DNA of 64,000 nucleotides from Hydractinia symbiolongicarpus (lineage: Eukaryota > Cnidaria > Hydrozoa > Anthoathecata > Hydractiniidae), in assembly GCF_029227915.1 (NCBI RefSeq), contig NC_079880.1, positions 3,846,001 to 3,910,000 on the forward strand, written 5' to 3'. A program made the translations under genes and the position numbers. Position 1 is the first letter of the stretch. Every line of letters starts with the position of its first letter. The notes under the pieces are model-generated. The model saw only the letters and a program-made list of their open reading frames with translations, was not told the DNA's origin and did no database searches. This document shows, one piece after another, positions 11,074 to 19,320 of the stretch.

Positions 11074-11598
11074 TCAAATATATTGTCTAATGACAAGATC
11101 TATTGATGCGCGACATATAGGGCATTTATCCCCACTCTTCTCCAATTTATATGCGCACGATAAACAGCAGCAAAAATGCCCTGTTCTACCATGAACAATG
11201 GTGGCGGTCTTTCGTTTAGAAAGACAAATGATACATCTATCATCTTCATCAATGTCATCGTCTGCGTCGTCCTCATCATCAACCTCAACCCGTGCTGGTA
11301 CCGGTCTAATCGGTGCTGGTACCGGTCTTGGCACTGATACATTTGGTCTCATCACGGGTCCCGAAAATTCGGTCACTTCGAGATCCAGCATCCCTAGGAC
11401 GAGCGGCAAAGTCATATCGGGATATCTTGCGGGTACTGTTGATAACAATAATTCGATAAGCTCAGACCTTCTGAGCCGCGAGTATCCACGTAGGCCAAGG
11501 TACCTCGCTCTGGCTCTTAAATCAGGGACCGTGAAAAGATCAGAGTCATCAATATATTCTCTACTGTGTATCAAATCGAGAACGATTCCTGAAGACAT
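11074..11598 (-). CDS. SAP plus proline-rich plus MDM2-type RING protein (putative E3 ubiquitin ligase)
   Basis: This 174-residue protein starts at ATG 11596-11598. Residues 23-51 form a SAP-like helix pair, a probable DNA-binding module, very close to the polymerase N-terminus; both share LGLRGYSRLR or GLRGYSRLR. Residues 83-103 are Pro/Arg-rich and 106-120 acidic. The C-terminus is a C2H2C4 RING: C122, C125, H136, H141, C145, C148, C159, C162. These spacings (3, 11, 5, 4, 3, 11, 3) equal those of human MDM2 as I know it. Arg163 follows the last ligand, where RING ligases place the E2-activating arginine. Tyr173 lies 11 residues after C162, matching the essential MDM2 tail. Attachment of ubiquitin to an element or host target is inferred. 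The gene is intact. IAP-type RINGs also have functional tails but use a different ligand order. Confidence 0.85.
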   Translation of the reverse strand: MSSGIVLDLIHSREYIDDSDLFTVPDLRARARYLGLRGYSRLRRSELIELLLSTVPARYPDMTLPLVLGMLDLEVTEFSGPVMRPNVSVPRPVPAPIRPVPARVEVDDEDDADDDIDEDDRCIICLSKRKTATIVHGRTGHFCCCLSCAYKLEKSGDKCPICRASIDLVIRQYI

Positions 11599-11656
11599 GC
11601 TTGGTTGTGATATACGATTTTGTAATCTTTAAGATGGTTTTATAAATCGTACACCG
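11599..11656 (-). promoter_or_regulatory. Promoter and leader of the RING gene
   Basis: On the minus strand, ACGATTTATAAAA (TATA box, plus-strand TTTATA at 11639-11644) is followed by CTTAAAG (plus-strand 11627-11633, 29 bases from the start codon). A leader containing ATCGTATATCACAACCAAGC then abuts the ATG. It is nearly identical to the polymerase leader, which argues that the two share a duplicated promoter. Confidence 0.7.
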
Positions 11657-11794
11657 TGTTGGAGTGTAATGAGTGTCATCGTTTGTAATACAACCATCAC
11701 GCTAAATCACACATACATCGATATACCATGGGTACCCACCCACCGGCACCTAGAGGGTCGTGACCGGTACACCATGGGTACCCACCCACCAACA
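11657..11794. other. Intergenic block upstream of the RING promoter, with two palindrome sites
   Basis: This counterpart of 10895-11026 holds two direct copies of ACCATGGGTACCCACCCACC, at 11725-11744 and 11771-11790, 46 bp apart. Each contains the palindrome TGGGTACCCA. Between them lie ACCGG half-sites and AGGGTCGTGA. I see no coding capacity that is likely to be real. Confidence 0.65.
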
Positions 11795-11818
11795 TTTGTT
11801 ACTCGTCTGAGTAACAAA
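11795..11818 (-). terminator. 3' hairpin after the small SAP gene
   Basis: TTTGTTACTC (11795-11804) and GAGTAACAAA (11809-11818) form a perfect 10-bp stem with the 4-base loop GTCT. It lies 11 bases downstream of the stop codon of the minus-strand gene ending at 11830. It is the sister of the hairpin at 11027-11050. Confidence 0.65.
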
Positions 11819-11829
11819 AAAATACCCAA

Positions 11830-12099
11830 TCACTTGGATCTTTTGTCGTTATAACGTTTTTGAGCTTTTAGATATGCCTCCCTGTTTTTCGACCTCCACC
11901 TTGAACAGTATCCATACCATTCCTTCTTGGTATCCAGATCGATGGTGTAGGATGGGTCGAGATCATTCTTCTCAATCACCTCAACCAGTTTAGCCTTTCT
12001 CATACCCACGATATACTTAATTCCGCGGGATTTAGCAACCTCTCGCAACTCTCTCAGTTTCATCAATTTGTAATCTGGTGTGGTATCCATGTCTGACAT
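11830..12099 (-). CDS. Small SAP-like basic protein
   Basis: This 89-residue protein starts at ATG 12097-12099 and ends in TGA. Residues 14-45 look like a SAP motif: a helix rich in Leu and Arg, a Gly-containing turn, then a second helix KAKLVEVIEK. The C-terminal third (58-89) is strongly basic and holds aromatic residues, with one Cys at 65. Both parts suggest nucleic acid binding, which is inference. It is the third SAP-like protein encoded in this element. It is divergent with the integrase across an 87-base gap and is followed by a 3' hairpin. It might also be a short DNA-packaging protein; I do not recognise a specific family. Confidence 0.7.
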   Translation of the reverse strand: MSDMDTTPDYKLMKLRELREVAKSRGIKYIVGMRKAKLVEVIEKNDLDPSYTIDLDTKKEWYGYCSRWRSKNREAYLKAQKRYNDKRSK

Positions 12100-12186
12100 A
12101 TTAATATAATATAAAAAACTTTAAGCACTTTTATCGTACCACATCATAACAAAAAGGAGATAAATAAAGGTGTGCATAAATAAAAC
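12100..12186. promoter_or_regulatory. Bidirectional promoter between the small SAP gene and integrase
   Basis: On the minus strand, TGTGGTACGATAAAA (from plus-strand 12129-12143) is followed by CTTAAAG (12119-12125), 20 bases before the SAP start. On the plus strand, TATAAAAAA (12110-12118) runs into CTTTAAG, the reverse complement of the same box, upstream of the integrase ATG at 12187. One short interval may serve both genes. The 15-mer TTTTATCGTACCACA is found again at 13312-13326. Confidence 0.6.
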
Positions 12187-13170
12187 ATGTCAAACTCTAA
12201 ACTTCAAGAGACTTACTATCAACCTCAAAATTTATGGAAAGGACAAAAGGCTGTTCGGAATTTAAGAGTATTCGGCTTCGGGCCAAAGGAGATTAAGAAG
12301 TGGCTATCAAAACAAGCATTTTGTCAAGTACATTTACCCGCCCCAAAACATGTTGAAAGACCACATTATGAAGTTACCACCCCTAATGATTTACATCAAT
12401 TCGATTTATTGTACATGCCCGGTGACATACTGTATGGTAATAAATATAAGTACATTTTGTCGGGAATCGATGCTGCTTCCAGATACAAAGTAGCCCGACC
12501 TTTGAGGAGTAAGAAAGCCAAAGAGGTTGCCGCTATGATTGAGGACATCTACAAGGCAGGACCATTAACTTATCCGAAAACTTTCCAATGTGATAACGGT
12601 TAAGAATTCAAAGCAGATGTGACAAAGCTGTTGGAGAAGCATAAGGTTGAAATTAAAAGGGCGACTACAAAATATAAGCATACGCACACAGCTTTTGTTG
12701 AGGCGTTGAACAAGATATTTGCGGAAAATTTATTCAAAATACAAGATGCTCAAGAACTGAATGATTCGGAAAAGGTATCATCTACATGGGTTAAGCATCT
12801 GTATAAACTGATTGATAGGCTAAACGATACAAAGACGCAGATGATTGATATGAAGCCAAAAGATGCTATTATAATGAAAGAGGTGCCTTTGGTTAATCAA
12901 GAGAGCTATCCACCTGAAGTAGAATTACCTAAAGATGGCTTGTATAGATATTTACTACAACCTGCTGAAGAGCATGATGATGGGCGGAGACGGGCAACCG
13001 ATAGAATATGGTCGAAAAACACATATAGATTGCGTGAGGTAATAGCGCAACCTGGTAACCGTGTAATGTACTATGTTCAAGACGGACCCGGACGGGCTTT
13101 TGTAAAAGAGGAATTGATGTTAATACCTGAAGATACAGAATTACCTCCTGATTATGTGCAAGGTTGGTGA
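12187..13170 (+). pseudogene. Polinton integrase (retroviral-type DDE), one premature stop
   Basis: This protein would insert the element into host DNA. The frame runs from ATG 12187 to TGA 13168-13170, about 327 codons, and is broken only by TAA at 12601-12603. The catalytic core shows the first Asp in HQFDLLYMPGD, the second Asp in CDNG directly before the stop, and Glu in AFVEALNK. Exactly 35 residues separate the last two, the classic D,D(35)E spacing. The region after about residue 250 resembles the small C-terminal domain of Polinton integrases (YRYLLQPAE, VMYYVQDG, FVKEELMLIPED). The stop removes the catalytic Glu from the N-terminal product, so this copy cannot make a full enzyme unless the stop is read through. 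A stem-loop follows the gene. Confidence 0.92.
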
Positions 13171-13183
13171 AAAAGGGGACGAT

Positions 13184-13208
13184 ATCTTTACCTGTTTCTG
13201 GTAAAGAT
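13184..13208 (+). terminator. 3' hairpin after the integrase
   Basis: ATCTTTACC (13184-13192) and its exact complement GGTAAAGAT (13200-13208) form a 9-bp stem with a 7-base loop, 13 bases after the stop codon. Its sequence is unrelated to the TTTGTTAC hairpins of the minus-strand genes, but its position is equivalent. Confidence 0.6.
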
Positions 13209-13359
13209 GATGCCGGGGATCGCGCGGGTCGGTCGGCAGATAGGGCCGCTATGGCTCAGTCTTGGGGGACGATCGCGCCACATAATGTCACAAACCGCCT
13301 TACATATTAATTTTTATCGTACCACACGAAATATGCGAGCGGCGTACATGCACACATCA
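13209..13359. other. Intergenic region between convergent integrase and membrane-protein genes
   Basis: This region is GC-rich on the left, with GATCGCGC at 13218-13225 and again at 13271-13278. It then turns AT-rich and contains TTTTATCGTACCACA at 13312-13326, a copy of part of the divergent promoter at 12129-12143. No CTTAAAG box or open frame follows it, so it may be a displaced promoter remnant. Confidence 0.5.
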
Positions 13360-13947
13360 CTAACCTTGATTTACGGTCCTTTTGAGGCTTTGAACCTGAT
13401 CCATTAGACTTTTTTCAAACTGGTTGCGAGTTTCGCTCTCCATCTTTCTGTCGGTTTTCGTCATCTTGTCCAGAGCCTCGTAGTATATACCGCTCAGGGT
13501 TTGAAATTCAATGTGACTAATGTCGTCATTATTCAGAGCCCGCGAGACGGAGTTTTCAAACACGGCGATGGCGGACGTGGCAACATCATATAATTTCATG
13601 ACCTTGTCAAGTTTGCTCCGATATCTTTTAATCAGAGCCATGATGGAGCCCGTGAAAATGGTTCCCGACAGTGCTACGGCTCCCAATCCCACGGAAGCGG
13701 GGATTCCGATGAGCGTGGCACCGGTTACCACCGAACCTATGCCCGAAGCGACGGTTATGGCCGTGGCGCTGGCATTTAAAAGCACCAGTCTGTGTAGCGT
13801 CTTGTTATATTTATCATATTTTGTATTGAACTTATCACGTAATTTTCTAAGCTCCCCAAGTTGAGAGTTCACAGTATTAGTATTAAACTTGTCCTGCTCG
13901 CTCGAATACTCGGGAGCCGTGGGTAGCTTCGGATAAATCTCTGCCAT
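13360..13947 (-). CDS. Protein with two hydrophobic segments, Polinton accessory type
   Basis: This 195-residue protein starts at ATG 13945-13947 and ends in TAG. A short Pro-rich N-terminus is followed by a charged helical stretch rich in Lys, Tyr and Asp (about 28-52). Two long Ala/Gly/Val/Ile segments (about 54-77 and 80-106) fit a membrane hairpin. A charged, probably coiled C-terminal half follows (107-190). Proteins of this plan occur in Polinton-like elements of invertebrates as uncharacterised products. A virion-membrane or membrane-disrupting role is possible but unproven. The adjoining remnant at 13975-14178 is a paralogue. The gene itself is intact and no catalytic motif is visible. 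Confidence 0.72.
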   Translation of the reverse strand: MAEIYPKLPTAPEYSSEQDKFNTNTVNSQLGELRKLRDKFNTKYDKYNKTLHRLVLLNASATAITVASGIGSVVTGATLIGIPASVGLGAVALSGTIFTGSIMALIKRYRSKLDKVMKLYDVATSAIAVFENSVSRALNNDDISHIEFQTLSGIYYEALDKMTKTDRKMESETRNQFEKSLMDQVQSLKRTVNQG

Positions 13948-13974
13948 TGTGTGGTTACTACAAAGAAAAAAACT

Positions 13975-14178
13975 TTACTCTAAATAACCCATATCCAGTT
14001 TATCCAGATCCTTGAGAGTTCTATGATACGTATCACACAAATTCTCAAAATCGGCTCTGCGGATCCGAGCGTGCCAGAGTAGCGTTTTATCGAAAACATC
14101 GATGGCATTTTGTACAACGCGATATGCGGCTCTTAATTTGATAAGTTTCTCCCGATATGTCCTAACATATTGGGCGGT
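13975..14178 (-). pseudogene. C-terminal remnant of a paralogue of the membrane-hairpin protein
   Basis: About 67 codons of an open frame end in TAA at 13975-13977; their 5' side runs into satellite at 14178/14179. The residues TYREKLIKLRAAYRVVQNAI align with YRSKLDKVMKLYDVATSAI of the neighbouring protein. Further matches follow: FENLCDTYHRTLKDLDK against FQTLSGIYYEALDKMTK. The hydrophobic half of the gene is gone. The frame stays open for 15 codons into the satellite, but the first codon there is TTG and the segment is not a plausible native start. Element truncation is therefore visible inside a gene. Confidence 0.78.
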
Positions 14179-14475
14179 AACCTGCGATTTCCCGTAAATC
14201 ACGGACTCGGCCCGTATAGTCAAAAGTATACAAAGAAATTACCCAGGAAGTAAACTCATTTCCCAAACGATATTTTAAATTAATTTTCACCACTAAAACG
14301 CATGAGACTTGTAGTTTTCAGAAATGTTTTCATTTTTGAAGAGACGCTTAATGAAAGTTGTTTAATCGCCGGCAAACGAAAACCCGCGATTTCAGTAAAT
14401 CACGGGCTTGGCCCGTATAGTCAAAAGTATACAAAGAAAGTACCCGGGGTGTAAACTCATTTCCCGAACGATTTT

Positions 14476-17311
14476 TTAAATTATTATTTTACCACTAAAG
14501 CCCATGAGACTTGTAGTTTTTAAAAATGTTTTCATTTTTGATGAGACGCTGATTGAAAGAAGTTTAATAGCCGGCAAACGAAAACCCGCGACTTCCCGTA
14601 AATCCCGGACTCGGCCCGTATAGTCAAAAGTATACAAAGAAAGTACCCAGGGAGTAAACTCATTTCCCGAACGATTTTTTAAATTAATTTTCACCACTAA
14701 AACGCATGAGACTTGTAGTTTTCAGAAATGTTTTCATTTTTGATGAGACGCTTAATGAAAGTTGTTTAATCGCCGGCAAACGAAAACCCGCGACTTCCCG
14801 TAAATCCCGGACTCGGCCCGTATAGTCAAAAGTATACAAAGAAAGTACCCAGGGAGTAAACTCATTTCCCGAACGATTTTTTAAATTAATTTTCACCACT
14901 AAAACGCATGAGACTTGTAGTTTTCAAAAATGTTTTCATTTTTGATGAGACGCTGAATAAAAGAAGTTTAATCGCCGGCAAACGAAAACCTGCGATTTCC
15001 CGTAAATCCCGGACTCGGCTCGTATAGTCAAAAGTATACAAAGAAAGTACCCGGGGTGTAAACTCATTTCCCAAACGATTTTTTAAATTATTATTTCACC
15101 ACTAAAGCCCATGAGACTTGTAGTTTTTAAAAATGTTTTCATTTTTTATGAGACGCTGAATAAAAGAAGTTTAATTGCCGGCAAACGAAAACCCGCGACT
15201 TCCCGTAAATCCCGGACTCGGCCCGTATAGTCAAAAGTATACAAAGAAAGTACCCAGGGAGTAAACTCATTTCCCGAACGATTTTTTAAATTAATTTTCA
15301 CCACTAAAACGCATGAGACTTGTAGTTTTCAGAAATGTTTTCAGTTTTGATGAGACGCTTAATAAAAGTGGTTTAATTGCCGGCAAACGAAAACCCGCGA
15401 TTTCCCGTAAATCCCGGGCTTGGCCCGTATAGTCGAATGTATACAAAGAAAGTACCCTGTGAGTAAACTCATTTCCAAAACGATTTTTTAAATTATCTTT
15501 TCACCACTAAAACGCTTGAGACTTGTAGTTTTCAAAAATGTTTTCATTTTTGATGAGACGCTGAATAAAAGAAGTTTAATCGCCGGCAAACGAAAACCCG
15601 CCATTTCCCGTAAACCCCGGACTCGGCCCGCATAGTCAAAAGTATACAAAGAAAGTACCCAGGGAGTAAACTCATTTCCCGAACGATTTTTTAAATGATT
15701 TTTTCACCACTAAATCGCATGAGACTTGTAGTTTTCAAAAATGTTTTCATTTTTGATGAGACGCTGAATAAAAGAAGTTTAATCGCCGGCAAACGAAAAC
15801 CTGCGATTTGCCGTAAATCCCGGACTCGGCCCGTATAGTCAAAAGTATACAAAGAAAGTACCCAGGGTGTAAACTCATTTCCCGAACGATTTTTTAAATT
15901 ATTATTTCACCACTAAAGGCCATGAGACTTGTAGTTTTTAAAAATGTTTTCATTTTTGATGAGACGCTGATTGAAAGAAGTTTAATAGCCGGCAAACGAA
16001 AACCCGCGACTTCCCGTAAATCCCGGACTCGGCCCGTATAGTCAAAAGTATACAAAGAAAGTACCCAGGGAGTAAACTCATTTCCCGAACGATTTTTTAA
16101 ATTAATTTTCACCACTAAAACGCATGAGACTTGTAGTTTTCAGAAATGTTTTCATTTTTGATGAGACGCTTAATGAAAGTTGTTTAATCGCCGGCAAACG
16201 AAAACCCGCGACTTCCCGTAAATCCCGGACTCGGCCCGTATAGTCAAAAGTATACAAAGAAAGTACCCAGGGAGTAAACTCATTTCCCGAACGATTTTTT
16301 AAATTAATTTTCACCACTAAAACGCATGAGACTTGTAGTTTTCAAAAATGTTTTCATTTTTGATGAGACGCTGAATAAAAGAAGTTTAATCGCCGGCAAA
16401 CGAAAACCTGCGATTTCCCGTAAATCCCGGACTCGGCTCGTATAGTCAAAAGTATACAAAGAAAGTACCCGGGGTGTAAACTCATTTCCCAAACGATTTT
16501 TTAAATTATTATTTCACCACTAAAGCCCATGAGACTTGTAGTTTTTAAAAATGTTTTTATTTTTTATGAGACGCTGAATAAAAGAAGTTTAATTGCCGGC
16601 AAACGAAAACCCGCGACTTCCCGTAAATCCCGGACTCGGCCCGTATAGTCAAAAGTATACAAAGAAAGTACCCAGGGAGTAAACTCATTTCCCGAACGAT
16701 TTTTTAAATTAATTTTCACCACTAAAACGCATGAGACTTGTAATTTTCAGAAATGTTTTCAGTTTTGATGAGACGCTTAATAAAAGTGGTTTAATTGCCG
16801 GCAAACGAAAACCCGCGATTTCCCGTAAATCCCGGGCTTGGCCCGTATAGTCGAATGTATACAAAGAAAGTACCCTGTGAGTAAACTCATTTCCAAAACG
16901 ATTTTTTAAATTATCTTTTCACCACTAAAACGCTTGAGACTTGTAGTTTTCAAAAATGTTTTCATTTTTGATGAGACGCTGAATAAAAGAAGTTTAATCG
17001 CCGGCAAACGAAAACCCGCCATTTCCCGTAAACCCCGGACTCGGCCCGCATAGTCAAAAGTATACAAAGAAAGTACCCAGGGAGTAAACTCATTTCCCGA
17101 ACGATTTTTTAAATGATTTTTTCACCACTAAATCGCATGAGACTTGTAGTTTTCAAAAATGTTTTCATTTTTGATGAGACGCTGAATAAAAGAAGTTTAA
17201 TCGCCGGCAAACGAAAACCTGCGATTTGCCGTAAATCCCGGACTCGGCCCGTATAGTCAAAAGTATACAAAGAAAGTACCCAGGGTGTAAACTCATTTCC
17301 CGAACGATTTT
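14476..17311. repeat. Seven-monomer higher-order repeat, about 1418 bp, two copies
   Basis: 14476-15893 is repeated at 15894-17311. Matching variants include GATTGAAAGAAGTTTAATAGCC, GAAAGTTGTTTAATCG, CTCGGCTCGTATAG, CATTTTTTATGAG or TATTTTTTATGAG, CCACTAAAACGCTTGAG and CTCGGCCCGCATAG, in the same order and spacing. Confidence 0.88.
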
Positions 17312-19320
17312 TTAAATTATTATTTCACCACTAAAGCCCATGAGACTTGTAGTATATAAAAATATTTTCATTTTTGATGAGACGCTGAATAAAAGAAGTT
17401 TAATCGCCGGCAAACGAAAACCTGCGATTTCCCGTAAATCCCGGACTCGGCCCGTATAGTCAAAAGTATACAAAGAATGTACCCAGGGTGTGAACTCATT
17501 TCCCGAGCGATTTTTTAAATTATTATTTCACCACTAAAACGCATGAGATTTGTAGTTTTTAAAAATGTTTTCATTTTTGATGAGACAATGAATAAAAGAA
17601 GTTTAATTGCCGGCAAACGAAAACCCGAGATTTCCCGTAAATCCCGGGCTTGGCCCGTATAGTCGAAAGTATACAAAGAAAGTACCCAGGGTGTAAACTC
17701 ATTTCCCGAACTATTTTTTAAATTATTATTTCACCACTAAAGCCAATGAGACTTGTAGTATTTAAAAATATTTTCATTTTTGATGAGACGCTGAATAAAA
17801 GAAGTTTAATCGCCGGCAAACGAAAACCCGCGACTTCCCGTAAATCCCGGACTCAGCCCGTATAGTCAAAAGTATACAAAGAAAGTACCCAAGGAGTAAA
17901 CTCATTTCCCGAAGGATTTTTTAAATTATTTTTTCACCACTAAAACGCATGAGCCTTGTAGTTTTTAAAAATGTTTTCATTTTTGATGAGACGCTGAATA
18001 AAAGAAGTTTAATTGCCGGCAAACGAAAACCCGCGACTTCCCGTAAATCCCGGACTCGGCCCGTATAGTCAAAAGTATACAAAGAAAGTACCCAGGGAGT
18101 AAACTCATTTCCCGAACGATTTTTTAAATGATTTTTTCACCTCTAAATCGCATGAGACTTGTAGTTTTCAAAAATGTTTTCATTTTTGATGAGACGCTGA
18201 ATAAAAGAAGTTTAATCGCCGGCAAACGAAAACTTTTGATTTCCCGTAAATCCCGGACTCGGCCCGTATAGTCAAAAGTATACAAAGAAATTACCCAGGA
18301 AGTAAACTCATTTCCCAAACGATATTTTAAATTAATTTTCACCACTAAAACGCATGAGACTTGTAGTTTTCAGAAATGTTTTCATTTTTGAAGAGACGCT
18401 TAATGAAAGTTGTTTAATCGCCGGCAAACGAAAACCCGCGATTTCAGTAAATCACGGGCTTGGCCCGTATAGTCAAAAGTATACAAAGAAAGTACCCGGG
18501 GTGTAAACTCATTTCCCGAACGATTTTTTAAATTATTATTTTACCACTAAAGCCCATGAGACTTGTAGTTTTTAAAAATGTTTTCATTTTTGATGAGACG
18601 CTGATTAAAAGAAGTTTAATAGCCGGCAAACGAAAACCCGCGACTTCCCGTAAATCCCGGACTCGGCCCGTATAGTCAAAAGTATACAAAGAAAGTACCC
18701 AGGGAGTAAACTCATTTCCCGAACGATTTTTTAAATTAATTTTCACCACTAAAACGCATGAGACTTGTAGTTTTCAGAAATGTTTTCATTTATGATGAGA
18801 CGCTTAATGAAAGTTGTTTAATCGCCGGCAAACGAAAACCCGTGACTTCCCGTAAATCCCGGACTCGGCCCTTATAGTCAAAAGTATACAAAGAAAGTAC
18901 CCAGGCAGTAAACTCATTTCCCGAACGATTTTTTAAATTAATTTTCACCACTAAAACGCATGAGCCTTGTAGTTTTCAAAAATGTTTTCATTTTTGATGA
19001 GACGCTGAATAAAAGAAGTTTAATCGCCGGCAAACGAAAACCCGCCATTTCCCGTAAACCCCGGACTCGGCCCGCATAGTCAAAAGTATACAAAGAAAGT
19101 ACCCAGGGAGTAAACTCATTTCCCGAACGATTTTTTAAATTATTATTTCACCACTAAAACGCATGAGATTTGTAGTTTTTAAAAATGTTTTCATTTTTGA
19201 TGAGACGCTGAATAAAAGAAGTTTAATTGCCGGCAAACGAAAACCCGAGATTTCCCGTAAATCCTGGGCTTGGCCCGTATAGTCAAAAGTATACAAAGAA
19301 AGTACCCAGGGTGTAAACTC

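Larger units (their letters stand above)
6748..14178. mobile_element. Polinton/Maverick fragment inside the satellite
   Basis: About 7.4 kb of unrelated, gene-bearing DNA interrupts the satellite. Left of it the monomer stops after GTACCCAG; right of it the monomer resumes at AACCTGCG. It carries a protein-primed DNA polymerase B, a D,D(35)E integrase and small accessory genes, which together identify a Polinton. Complete Polintons are usually 15-20 kb, with capsid proteins, an FtsK/HerA-like ATPase, an adenovirus-type protease, long terminal inverted repeats and a 6-bp target duplication. I find none of those here. The right edge cuts through a gene, and about 134 bp of satellite phase is missing between the two junctions. 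It is best read as a truncated, inactive element. Confidence 0.9.

Noticed and set aside
11198-11632. Plus-strand open frame of 144 codons opposite the RING gene
   Set aside because: Low-complexity Ser/Gly translation of the antisense of the acidic and proline-rich segments. The RING ligand pattern on the other strand is decisive.
13207-13407. Plus-strand 66-codon frame after the integrase
   Set aside because: It starts within the integrase 3' hairpin, overlaps the end of the convergent membrane-protein gene and has no recognisable features.
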